This document shows positions 24,040 through 34,817 of a stretch of 64,000 bases of DNA, piece after piece. The position numbers and the translations under genes are program-made. The stretch comes from Maratus speciosus. Its lineage: Eukaryota; Arthropoda; Arachnida; Araneae; Salticidae. The notes under the pieces were generated by a model. The model was given only the letters and a program-made list of their open reading frames with translations, searched no databases and was not told where the DNA came from. The first letter of the stretch is position 1, and every line of letters starts with the position of its first letter. Location of the stretch: contig OZ010795.1 in the NCBI GenBank assembly GCA_963932465.1, positions 478,444,806 through 478,508,805 on the forward strand, written 5' to 3'.

Positions 24040-24718
24040 ACATATATATGTCTATATACATGTGCCATAAATTATGGTATATACAATTTTGTATCGAGCA
24101 ACAATCTTCATTTGGCACTTTCTTCGCCTTTCATTCTGGCAGCCGGGTCCCTCTCCCAGTTATGGCACTGAAGATGAAGAATCTACCATGTATCCATTCA
24201 TTAAAAATTGCGCTCTATAAGAGCTGTAATGTCTTACTTATGTTTTTGGATTAACAATTTTTTTTTCTTTGGTTCCATTTTTTTTTTTTTTTTTTTTGGT
24301 GGACTATGGCTACTGGCGATACCACATTAAAAAAAAACGCGCCTGTGTGCCCTACCTCAAACATTTAAGTCCGAGCCTTAATAAACATTATTGAATAGTT
24401 TTCTGGTCTTAATGTAAGGTGGTGTGGAAAAGGGCACTTAGATTTTCTTTATTAATTTCAGTTGTAGGCACCTGTATACTACATATTTCTTGTTTTGATT
24501 TTGTTCTATAAATTTGCACTTTGATAATTTTTATTTCTTTCTCTTCTGTAATTGTATCTAACAAAAGAAAAACTTGGAATATTCAATTCAGAAAGTAGAG
24601 AATGTGTACGCCCCAGACAAGAAGCTTTCATTACTACAGGAGAGTTGTCACTGGAGGAAGGCGTGACAGACAAATCTATTTCAGGACATAATAACTGAAG
24701 ATGAAAGACAGTATGTGC
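24040..24718. other. Non-coding, poly-T tract
   Basis: Holds TA-rich simple sequence near 24,037-24,060 and a poly-T run at 24,278-24,297. No gene or element end was recognised. Confidence 0.4.
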
Positions 24719-24928
24719 TTAACACTATTTCTACCAGTATCAAATGACACCTTATAAAAGTTTTCGATTTACAATTTTCCATTTGTAATTTTTAGTTTGA
24801 AACAATTACAAATCATTTTTAATATTGAAGACTTTTTTATGCTTATTACAGTAAAAAACTGCAAGCAAAATAATCATGAATCCAAATTTTAAAAAGGTGT
24901 TACTTGACACTGGTAGAAATAGTGTTAA
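24719..24928. mobile_element. TTAA foldback MITE
   Basis: TTAA then CACTATTTCTACCAGTATCA on the left, and the complement of TGACACTGGTAGAAATAGTG then TTAA on the right. Arms of ~45 bp enclose a ~115-bp loop. The TTAA target and ~210-bp size suggest a piggyBac- or Kolobok-type MITE. Confidence 0.8.
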
Positions 24929-25301
24929 GCATCAATAAAGGCAATAACTCAGTGGGACAGTCTTGTGCACAGTGCCATTTCAGCCGTGCATTAGATTGTG
25001 CTTCTAAGAAAGTATTGCCTATGTAAGTAAAACTTTTTTAATAATCTGTCAAGTGTGAGTATTACTTGTGCACGGAAGGTTCTGTAAATATATTAATTGA
25101 TCTTGTTCAAAGTTTAAACTTGGCACTGTGCTAAGTGCGCTTCTAAAGAAAGTTGCTATGCCGCCTTGGTCTGTGCTGCTTTTTTTCCAGATAGGTGTTT
25201 AATTAACCTTTAAAGACCCAGGTGGCATATTGAGAGTGGCACTCAATGCAAACTGGTCATGAATCCCAAAGTAATTATGCTATTAATTCTAATTAAATTA
25301 G

Positions 25302-25857
25302 GATACTTTTCGGTTAGCCGGGTGCCAGTGTTATATACACACACATACATATATATACCGGGTGTCCCAAAAAGGACTGACTGATTTTAAAATTCAATAA
25401 CTTGCAAACGGTGACAGATATTAAAAAAATTCTTGCAGGAGGTTTATGCATAAGGTCAAAAGTTTTATTACAGTGATTTTCAATTTTAGTTCGATTTACA
25501 AACAATAGATGGCGCTGTAAGCAATAGTCGTTAAATACAGGCTCGATTTTTGGTCCTTTATCTTGTTCCATGCAGAAAAAGGAGATGGAAATGTATTATC
25601 CGGGCCACGAAGTACCAAAAATCGGGCCTGAATTTAGCGACTATTGCTTACAGCGCCATCTATTGTTTGTAAATCGAACTAAAATTGAAAATCACTGTAA
25701 TAAAACTTTTGACCTTATGCATAAACCTCCTGCAAGAATTTTTTAAATATCTGTCACCGTTTGCAAGTTATTGAATTTTAAAATCAGCCAGTGCTTTTTG
25801 GGACACCCGGTATATTTGTATAGATAACACTGGTGCCCGGCTAACCAAAAAGTACCT
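25302..25857. repeat. P-palindrome 2, loop occupied by a foldback
   Basis: The left arm TACTTTTCGGTTAGCCGGGT.GCCAGTGTTATA and right arm ATAACACTGGTGCCCGGCTA.ACCAAAAAGTACC are intact. Their TA-rich centre contains the ACCGGGTGTCCC foldback. Confidence 0.85.
25357..25811. mobile_element. Foldback MITE, TIR ACCGGGTGTCCC, TA target
   Basis: Two ~200-bp arms, nearly identical when inverted, enclose a ~50-bp spacer. It is flanked by TA, with ends ACCGGGTGTCCCAAAAAG. Each arm contains ATAGATGGCGCTGTAAGCAA. The 85-codon frame across the left arm is an artefact. Confidence 0.85.
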
Positions 25858-26433
25858 ACAATAGTTTATTTTTAACAATTTGACGTTTATTACTCTTATA
25901 TTGCTACTGGGCATTGCATTACACAAATATATCATTTTAAAATGTTATCTAGGTTTTAAAAGCTGATGTCGCATAGAGTACGCCATCCGTGTTTTTATAA
26001 CCCAGGGTTCGTAAATATCATGATATTTTCAAAATTATCCAATATTTTGATGTATCCGATATTTTCAAAATTGTCAGCTTACTGCTGATTCTAAAGATTT
26101 TTAGACTTAATATAAATTTGAATCTAAAACATATTACATTTAGCATGAAAACATAATAAAACAATATTCTAACTATCTTTTTTTATTTTTTCTTGCAAAA
26201 TTTATGATCAAATAATTGAAAACATAAACAATCTTCTGTAAAAGTTGCTTTTTCACTCATCAAAACACAGAATGCAGGATTCAGTTTAAAAAATAAACAA
26301 AAATACACAACAAATTCTGAAATACAAAATAAAGTTTCTTTTATTTTTTCTATTGAAGAATTTGAACATGAATGTAAGTTTGTCTGCTTTTTCATTCCCT
26401 AACCTACTGTACAATTTAGACTGAAGTAAATAA

Positions 26434-28130
26434 AAACTTTTCGATTAGGCGGGTGCCAGTGTTATATTTCCATATTTATAAAAATACATATATGTAAATA
26501 TGCATATATATATACAGTATGGGACCACAAATCCGGACTGGCCGGGACCGCGATCGTTCCGGACTTCGGAATTTTCCGGATTTCAGGTCCTTAACCAAAA
26601 CAATAAATAAACAGATACAGTAGATGCCCGTGGCAAAATTTTACATGCTGCGAAGCAGTCTATATCGCGAATTGCTATGTTTGGCTTAGAGTAAATAAAC
26701 AGTCAAAAATGCAAATTACAAAAAATAATTGAAAATAAGGATAAGAATTTTTTTTTTTAATACATCATATTCTTAGGAATATTGAAACATCTTTTAGAAA
26801 AAGCGTCGTTGTTCACGAGAGCCGAGTTAGGCCTAGGAATCTATATCAATTGCCGTGTAGGGCTTAGTTTAAGTAAACTGACGAAAACAAATGACAAAAA
26901 AAGAATTTTTTTTTAAATCCTGCACATTATTAGAAACATTAAAACATCTTTTAGAAAATGAAAATGCGTTGTTGTTCGTGAGAGCCTAGCAAGGTCTAGG
27001 AATTTATATCGCGAATTGCATTATTAGACTCAGTGAAAATAAAGAGAGAAACATTTAAATTTTTAAAATAAAATGTTCTAAGAAAGTTTAAAAATAAATA
27101 AAAACAAGAGGAAATCTATTCAAACTCTTATTCTTTTCGTATAAAAAGGACTTCGTAAATGTGTTATTAAGTTCGCGTTGTTTGATTGCACAAGAAAGAA
27201 ATTATTCAGTTGCAAGCAAACAGAAAAAAACAGAAAAACCAATCTTTTTCCTCTATTAAAAAAATAATTATCTCCGTTGCTAATTGACTAATTTCTTTCA
27301 AATTTTCGGAAAGCTGCAATAATAGTAAATTAGCCTGTGTAACAAATTTTTATTAAAATATAATGTACCTCTAAAAAAAAAAGGCCACTATAGAGTAACT
27401 GCAAAGAAAAATGAGATATCTATCTGCGGTTTGTTTTGTTTATTCAACTTGTTTATTTAACTCTGTGAAGTGGGAAGTCAACGTTAGCAGAATGAGATCA
27501 TCAGCTTTGGATGGATAGTATGTTTTGTCATGCAGAAAGAAACCATGCATAGATTTTTCCCCCTTTGAGTTAAAGAAAAAATATTTTTGATACGGTGCTT
27601 ACAAACAGAATTTTTTCGAAAAATGAAATTTGTTGAACATTTGAAGGAGAGGGGGGGGGGGAGATAGCAAAATATCTTTACTTATAAATATTGTAAATAG
27701 TATATTCTATGCATCTTTTAATATCTTTCTTCTGGTTATTTATTTGTTCTTTTTGTATTTTCTATTAAATGAAGAACAAGGTTTCTTTTTAAAATAAATT
27801 TAAAATGTGTGCACACACTAACTTTTCTAACTCTGTCAGCAAATAGTATTTAGATTAAAACTATAATATAAAAACATTACAACAAACTTATTAAGTTGAG
27901 TGCAGTTGTTTAGTCTTGCTCAGTTGGAAATTGTGTTACGTATGCGCGTAGCGCCATCTATGGGCGTTTTCTGGAATTATTTATTCCGTCTCATTGCGGA
28001 ATTTCAGATTTCTTTATTCATTCCGGATTTTAGGATTCCGGATTTGAGGTCCTGTACTGTATATACATATTTTTTATATATATACACACATACATATATA
28101 ACACTGGCACCCAGGTAACCGAAAAGTACC
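26434..28130. repeat. P-palindrome 3, loop occupied by a pogo-like element
   Basis: The left arm ACTTTTCGATTAGGCGGGTG.CCAGTGTTATA and right arm TATAACACTGGCACCCAGGT.AACCGAAAAGTACC are separated by ~1.6 kb, nearly all of which is one TA-flanked insert. Confidence 0.85.
26515..28059. mobile_element. pogo-like non-autonomous element, 1.5 kb
   Basis: TIRs CAGTATGGGACCACAAATCC and, inverted, CAGTACAGGACCTCAAATCC, with TA on both sides. CCGGA words repeat at each end. No transposase is readable. An internal repeat of ~180 bp (2.5 copies, 26,640-27,060) has the anchor TAGG.ATCTATATC.CGAATTGC. Confidence 0.8.
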
Positions 28131-28436
28131 CCAAAAGAATTAAGACAGGGTAGGGAGGTATTTTTCAAAGACAGTTGTGGTAATGAGAAAGCTGCAGATA
28201 CAGTCCAAAACTAGTTTTTGGAGTGCAGAGAATATTTTGTAAGCTATTCCTTTTAGTTATTATTTACGGATGGGCTAATTTTTAATAACAGTTGAATTCA
28301 TTTGCACTTTTTTTGACTGAAAATAAATATCAGATGTATGAAAATATCAAGAAATACGACATTTAAAAAATAAATATTAAATGTATGAAAATAAAAATAT
28401 CAAAAACCTTGATATTTTGAAATAAATATCATGATA

Positions 28437-29184
28437 CAGTAGACTCCCTCAAATCCGCACAGCTTGGGACCAGAGGTTGTGCAGATTTTAGAATTTTGTG
28501 GATTTCTGGTCATTGATTTGTTTACATTTTTGAAACATTAATTTGATTGGTAGTTAAGCAAGGGAAATTATAATGAATGCTTTCAATAAAGTTAAACATT
28601 AAAATAAGTAAAATATTAAAATAATTTATTAGTTTAAAAGTAAGTAATTATTAAAATAATTATGTAAAATAAAAATTTAGAAAAATATTAAATTATTACC
28701 GATGAAATCGATTCATTTCAATTCCAAAAGCCCTATGCTGCCATCTGGTGGTAAAGCGATCGTAAGATCGATACATCATTATTTTTTCACATTTTAGTAA
28801 CTTTTTTCATTGTTATTTAGAGTCTTGAATGCTTTTCTTATACTGTTTTGTATGTTTAGAAATAAATTTGTCTATAATTTAAAAAAAAAATTTCTGCGAA
28901 CAATAATTTTAAAATGGTGTTCCGGTTTGTGGATTTTTCCATTTTGAACCCTGGAATTTTTTATATAGATATGCTTATTTATATCAAAATCAAAAGTAAT
29001 GTAAATTTATTTAGTAATAAATCAGCTGTAATAGCCAAAAGAGAATGATTAGCAAAAAATTTAGTAAAAAAAACATTGCAGTAGTCACTGATTTTGGCCC
29101 CATCTTGAATTTAGTTCCTGCAATTTAACTGTAGATTTTATTGTTTACATCTGAAAAAATATGCGGATTTTACGGAGTCTACTG
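28437..29184. mobile_element. pogo-like MITE, 0.75 kb
   Basis: TIRs CAGTAGACTCCCTCAAATCC and, inverted, CAGTAGACTCCGTAAAATCC, with TA flanks at 28,435 and 29,185. A GATTTTAGAATTTTGTGGAT stretch echoes the other pogo-like elements. It is non-coding. Confidence 0.8.
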
Positions 29185-29198
29185 TATATATCCATTGC

Positions 29199-29290
29199 CT
29201 ATTTGCACGCTTTTTGTCTCAACATGTAACAGAAATGCCTTCACTAACAGGTGTTTCTGTTACATGTTGAGACAAAAAGCGTGCAAATAG
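29199..29290. repeat. Perfect 37-bp hairpin with 18-nt loop
   Basis: 29,199-29,235 and 29,254-29,290 are exact reverse complements with no mismatch (arm contains GCACGCTTTTTGTCTCAACA). The loop is TGCCTTCACTAACAGGTG. The stem-loop has the dimensions of a microRNA or hairpin-siRNA precursor, but a tiny young MITE fits equally well. Confidence 0.9.
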
Positions 29291-30048
29291 ACGTTCGTCT
29301 GACATTAGTCTTAAAGCTTAATATCTTGGCTAATTACTAACATTTTTTTTCGAAACTCATTATCAGCAATCCTTTTATACTTCTATGATGATAGGTACCT
29401 CAAGTGCCCCTCAACTCCCTTGTTGAGCAAAGTGAAATTTGTGTGTAATGGTAAAATGAGATTTTCTCAAAAACTATGTGAGCTAAGGTAATTGCTACAG
29501 TTCTCCTGCTAGTTTAAATAAATTTCTACTACCACTAATTTTTTCATAATTTTAGTTTCAGTAGATTCGGAAATAGAGGAGAAGGGGACATATTTTTGCA
29601 TTACATTTTCAATCTATAACTATGACTAAAGGGTCAATAGCCTTTATTACTTCAGCCAAATTTGAACTTTTCATGTTACATAGTTGACAAGACAAAGAGC
29701 TTTGAGAGACAGAAACACAAGTGAACACACTTAAAATATTCTTGTGTATTTCTTTTTTAGACTTTTGAAGAGTAAAATTCATATTTCTTGTCTAAAACCC
29801 CAATTCTAAAAAATTGCTAATGCATTTATTTAGAAATTAGCATGAAATAAAAATTTTACTTGGTGCAGGTTTATTTAAGTTCATTCAAATCTGTGTAATA
29901 AATTATACATATATATTTTTTCTATTTGCAAATTAAGTTAAACACATTGTTACTATCTAAATTATAAAGCATGTCTGTGAGTAATGCTGATACATATCAA
30001 CAGTGGTAACAATTTAAGCAATTCATTTCTCCTTTTCTTTTAACAAAT

Positions 30049-30150
30049 GGTACTTTTCGATTAGCCAGGTGCCAGTGTTATACATACATATGTGTGTAAA
30101 TATACAATATATGTATATATAACACTGGTGCCCGGCTAACCAAAAGTACC
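30049..30150. repeat. P-palindrome 4, intact and empty
   Basis: A 102-bp palindrome: GGTACTTTTCGATTAGCCAG.GTGCCAGTGTTATA, ~30 bp of TA/TG-rich loop, then the complementary arm to AAAGTACC. It is the only copy with both arms and no insertion, so it defines the family. Confidence 0.9.
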
Positions 30151-30489
30151 AAGATAATCATGACATATTTTCACTTTCACATCAGCAAATAAGGTAAAAA
30201 ATGAAATAAGTTATTTGAAAATTGTATTTCAATTTACTGATTTTTAAAGCACAATTCTTTTAAAAATCAATTCCATCATATGCAGCTAGATTAACTCATT
30301 TGGACTTTTCCATACCAATAGAAGAAAATTTCAGTTATCAAGATTTTGTGTATTACATCTAAAAAATCTTAAATTTGTGAATTAAACTTTCACAACTAAT
30401 TCTGAAGCACAAACTACTGATGTTTTAAATAATTTTTTACAAATTATTAAACTCAAAATATTTATTTCATGGTTAGTAATTGCTTGAAA

Positions 30490-32217
30490 TCTAAATTCCG
30501 ATGAAAGGGACAACATTAATGATGTTCTCAAAAGGTATGAAAAATGTTTTCAACCAGGGGGAGAGACAACCCCGTTTGTGGAGCATAGTATGAATACAGG
30601 TGATAGTGCTCCTGTTGCTGCACCACCTAATCGAATGACTCCTGCTACGAAAGAAATTCTTAAGAAGAAAATAGAATATGATGCTGGAAAATCAAATGTT
30701 GTGGCTGACATGCTGTCATGCCCTGTCTGTAATCACCAATCTGCTTTCCGTGAGACATGCAATTTTGTCAGCATAGACATGCCAACAAGAAGTCCAAAAG
30801 ATATCAGAGAAGCACAGTTGTAAGATGAAAACCTTAAAAAGATCATAGATTCTTTTGAAGACGAACAGAAAAGCGAAGATTTCGCCAATTGGACTGATAG
30901 AGGATTCCTGATGAATCAAGGTGTGCTTTATAGGTATGCTCCCGAATCAGATGCGAAGAAGCGCAACTGGTCGTTCCAGTACAAGAAAGACAAAATATTT
31001 TGAAACTTCATCATGACGACCCCTCAGCCGGACATTATGGTGAAGCAGGAACTTATCAGAGAATTGCTAAAAGATATTATTGGACAGGCATGAGAGCATA
31101 CATTTCTGAATATGTGAAGAAGTGCCCAGAGTGCGCTCGTTATAAAGCAACAAATCAGAAACCAGCTGGTTTATTACGAACACCTGCTTATGCTCAGCGG
31201 TTTGAGACCCTCAGCATTGATCTCTTTGGACCATTGCCTCCTAGTAAAGATGGGCATCGATGGATTTTTATAGTAGAAGATTGTGCCACTAAATGGGTCG
31301 AACTATTTGCCTTAACAACTGCTACTGCACAAGAATGTGCGACTACTCTGATTGAAGAGATCTTCCTTCGTTATGGTATCCCAAGAAGACTCATAAGTGA
31401 TAACGGCCCTCAGTTTGTGAGCGCTGTTCTACAACAAGTTTGTTACATTCTTGGAATAGACCAATCATTGACACCTTTGTACCATCCTCAGGCCAATCCA
31501 GTCGAACGCAAAAATCGAGACTTGAAACCTCGAATAGCAATCCTTGTGGGAGATGAACACAGTTCCTGGATTGATAAACTTCCTTTTATTAGATTTGCTA
31601 TGAGCTCTGCCAAATCTAATACAACAGGCCAAACTGCCGCCTATCTGCAATTTGGTCGAGAATTAAGAACAATCAATGATGTTGTGAACGATTTTAGAGC
31701 TGTTGTGGAAAATGACAATTTTGTTCCGGAAATAACCCCATATCTTAAACGTCTTGCAAATATTTCAAAAAGTGTGAAAGAGCGTGTTGAAATGAAACAA
31801 GATCAGCGGAAGAAATATTACGATAAAAATCGTAGACGAGTGTATTTCGCACCTGGTGATAAAGTATGGGTTAACCTACATCCTGTGAGCAAAGCAAGTA
31901 AAAATAAAACAGCCAAATTTATGCCTAAGAGAGATGGGCCATACATAATTTTGACTCAAAAGTCACTAGTGACATATGACATTGCTAGCCTGGACAATCC
32001 TACTGAGCGAATTGGGTCTTACCATGTTTCCGCTTTGTCACCATTTCAAGAAACTGAAACTATTCCAGTTGCACCCTTAAGGAAAAGAGGAAGACCCAGA
32101 AAGCATCCTGTTTCCTCTCCGAGACGTAAATCGGAAACAGAGGGGGAGGATGTAACGCGCGCCACCCGTTTTAAAACAAATAGACTCTACCGGCAGTCAC
32201 GTGACCGTTTTCCGTGA
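30490..32217 (+). pseudogene. pol: Ty3/gypsy pol remnant (RT linker, RNase H tail, integrase)
   Basis: The frame from ~30,497 holds the protease-RT linker (FVEHSMNTGDSAPVAAPPNR, KEILKKKI). It then passes without frame change into the RNase H tail EYDAGKSNVVADMLS, so RT and most of RNase H are deleted at a clean in-frame joint near 30,674. There is a stop at 30,821 and a frameshift near 30,950. From 31,000 the integrase is open for 405 codons: HHCC finger (H..H, CPEC at ~42-45), DDE core with D74, D134 and E169, then a GPY-type C-terminus (RDGPYIIL). There is no chromodomain. The frame ends inside the 3' LTR. Integrase inserts the cDNA; this copy lacks RT and cannot be autonomous. Confidence 0.9.
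32139..32150 (+). promoter_or_regulatory. Polypurine tract
   Basis: AGAGGGGGAGGA abuts the TGTAAC start of the 3' LTR, the normal priming site for plus-strand synthesis in LTR elements. Confidence 0.85.
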
Positions 32218-32476
32218 GCTTTGCCGAATGAGAAATGCTGTGAGTTGGAGAGTGTTCTGTTACAGCGTTGACTGTAGTTGTGTTCTGTTTGAGATGTGCT
32301 AAAATGTAAAAAGTTATATTCGTGTTATTATTTTATGTGTTATGTGCCGTTCTATTTGTGATGTGTCGTCTTATCAAGATTAAATAAAAAAACATTTAAA
32401 AATTTATACCCCGAGAAAGTGTTATTTTGGAATTATGTGAAATTTCTGTGTGATTTGACACTGAGCTAGCCTGACA
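32151..32476 (+). repeat. 3' LTR of the gypsy element
   Basis: A 326-bp LTR starting TGTAACGCGC and ending CCTGACA, followed by CTAC that matches the bases before the 5' LTR. Confidence 0.9.
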
Positions 32477-32662
32477 CTACTAAATTAACTAAAATTAGTA
32501 TATTCTGATGTCACTGCAAAAAATCTTAAGACGGAATGACATTGTATCCCAAAAGAAAGGAAATACGTTAAAGTATGTGAAATAGAAACTTATCATGATT
32601 TAAGAATTTGTCTCCATGAATTTTACTAAACACTAAAAGAATAAAAATAACTTAATGTACAT

Positions 32663-33166
32663 ATTAACCCTTTGTGTCTCAACCCATCCGATTTGGAAAA
32701 TATTTCCTCAGATGATAGAATACATCATTTTAAGCATTCAAAATATAATAAAAAATATTTGGAACAAAAAAGTAAAAAATATTGACTAAAAGGTACTCTT
32801 TTCGCATCTACAATAAACAGAAAATTACACATTTTTCATAAATATTGTCATTTTTTTAATGCAAAATCGTGAAGTATACGAATTTAACTTTGTAAAATAT
32901 CTACTTTTGGAAGTTGACAGTCTTTTTATTTTTACAAATTTATGAAATTTATTTTAGTAATAACGATGAAAACTGCTCAAGCGATGAATAAAGTTGGTCT
33001 GAAAAATTAGCTCAGTCATTTGTTGAGAATTCTAAAAAATATATATTAACTGCTATGTTGGAAGATAGCAGTAATAAATAAAATCGTCTTTTAAGGCTTA
33101 TTTTATAAGCAACATGGATTATGGGTATGTTGCAGACATGCAACGCGGTGATATAAAGGGTTAATG
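32663..33166. mobile_element. TTAA element, TIR CCCTTT
   Basis: The left end TTAACCCTTTGTGTC and the inverted right end TTAACCCTTTATATC form a short TIR with a TTAA target, ~500 bp, non-coding. Similar TTAACCCTCT ends occur at 52.08, 54.69 and 57.23 kb. Confidence 0.6.
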
Positions 33167-33639
33167 CATAAAATATGTCAATTTTCTGTCCTAAGCCATC
33201 GAGCCGAAAGCAAATGACTGCAAAAAGAAAGTCGGCTATGTGAGCCGGTACATAAGAGAAAGCTCTTTTACAATACTGGAGTTTTCCAATGCAATTACAA
33301 TTGATGCTTTAATTTTCAAAATGAAACTATCTAGTAAACGACATATTTTCACTTCCGTCTGCACTCATGTTCAAAATTTAAGGCGCAATGAGTGGACGCT
33401 TTCGAGTTTACATGATTTGTCGAATGTCTAATGGAATTATAGAAGAATTGTCCTGTAACTTCGAGGACGTGAAGGACCAGATTAACCATATTTTTCTGTG
33501 AAGATTTAATCGCGAGGATAATTAAGATGTTAATAATAAGTTTAATAATAAAATAATACATATTTGACATCACCCAAGTAACAGAAAATGTTTAAAATGG
33601 TCTGCCACTGTAGCAGATGGCTATGTGGGTCATATTCAA

Positions 33640-34470
33640 CGTTTTTGTGTTTTTTGTAAACATAACACGCATAATTGTAAAGATGTTTACATTTTTGTTA
33701 AAAATTGACATGTTTTTTCTATTAAGCATACAGAGTTTTCAACCAAATTAAACACAACTTTCCGAAAAGTTGGCAAATAACAGTAGAATCAGTATACTGC
33801 AATTAAAAGGTTAATATATTGAATATTTGATGAGATATGAGCATTTGTATGAATTTTTTTTTTTAACTGCGCAAACGTGAATGATTCCAAAATTTTTATT
33901 TCATAATTTAGTAGTCAATTTAGGGCAACTTATATAAAAAGTCCAGTCGAATTTCGTGAAAACTCAAAGATATCACCGATACAGCCAGCTGATAGACAAA
34001 TTGTGGAAATTACCTCTAGCTACTTCTAGAAAGTAACTCACTATATTACAACTGTCTTACTGTATTTTCGCGATATTTGACTAAACTTTTTATACAAGCT
34101 GTCCTAAATAGCTGACTACCAAATTATCCAATAAAAATTTTGGAATCTTTCACGCACGCGCAGTTAAAAATTATTATCCACTTCACCAGCAGCAGGTATA
34201 GGGAAACAGTGCATTTACGCCGGACTTATCTCCGGACAAACGTTGAAGTGGTTATATATGAATGCAAATATCTCATCAAATATTCAATATATTCCAGTTT
34301 TAATTGCAGTATAATGGCTCTATTGTTTTTTGTCAAGTTGTCGGGAAGTAGCGTTAAATTTGGTTAAAAACTCTTTATGCTATAAAAAAAAAAAAGACTT
34401 TTGATTTTTTCCCGAAAACGTTACCATCTTCACGAATATTTATGTTATGCTTATACAAATGCACACAACG
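33640..34470. mobile_element. Long-arm foldback element, diverged
   Basis: Arms of ~350 bp pair in order: GTAAACATAACACGCATAA, AAGCATACAGAGTTTTCAAC, AGTATACTGCAATTAAAA, GAATATTTGATGAGATAT and AAACGTGAATGATTCCAAAA, each with a complement in 34,060-34,460. Mismatches and small indels are frequent, so it is old. Several 60-75-codon frames here are chance. Confidence 0.75.
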
Positions 34471-34817
34471 TATGGTATCTTAGCTTTTCCGCATGAATAT
34501 TTCTTCCAATTTAGAATAGTCTATATCTGTTTTAGCCTTGTTTTCACATTTAAAGAGGTGTGTTACTGGGTTTTTTTTCGCCAAATGCAGTACATTACTT
34601 TATTACATCAAATATTTTCATTCGTCATTAAAGAAATCCGGCAAGAGCGTTGATGGGCCTGTGTCAATTTGCGCAATGCTTTCTTTTTAAATCTGTATGC
34701 TTAAACACTCACTCATAATGGCAGATGCCTTGTGAGAATGTGCCCTCAGTGAGAATGATTTTAGCGGTTTCCCCTTGTAATTCACACACACGCAGTTATC
34801 ATGGAACTCGGGAATCA

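Larger units (their letters stand above)
25030..29720. repeat. Dispersed repeat R50, interrupted copy
   Basis: Pieces at 25,036-25,090, 25,890-26,005 and 29,315-29,680 match, in order, the reverse complement of one continuous ~640-bp stretch at 49,920-50,560. Examples are CTGGGCATTG.ATTACACAAATATATCATT, GGCTAATTAC and CAATCCTTTTATACTTC. Between the pieces sit palindromes 2 and 3, their inserts and another pogo-like element. The repeat class is unknown. Confidence 0.7.
16386..32480 (+). mobile_element. Nested 16-kb Ty3/gypsy element with CTAC target duplication
   Basis: The 5' LTR (16,390-16,714) and 3' LTR (32,151-32,476) are in the same orientation, ~98% identical, start TGTAACGCG and end CCTGACA. 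The bases outside are CTAC on both sides (16,386-16,389 and 32,477-32,480), a 4-bp target duplication typical of gypsy elements. The PBS-like sequence follows the left LTR and the polypurine tract precedes the right one, as expected for a single element. Between them lie only a 5' leader, about 13 kb filled with other transposons and unrecognised DNA, and a deleted pol. No gag is recognisable. Confidence 0.75.

Noticed and set aside
31465..31650. Minus-strand frame across the integrase
   Set aside because: It is the antisense shadow of the gypsy integrase frame.
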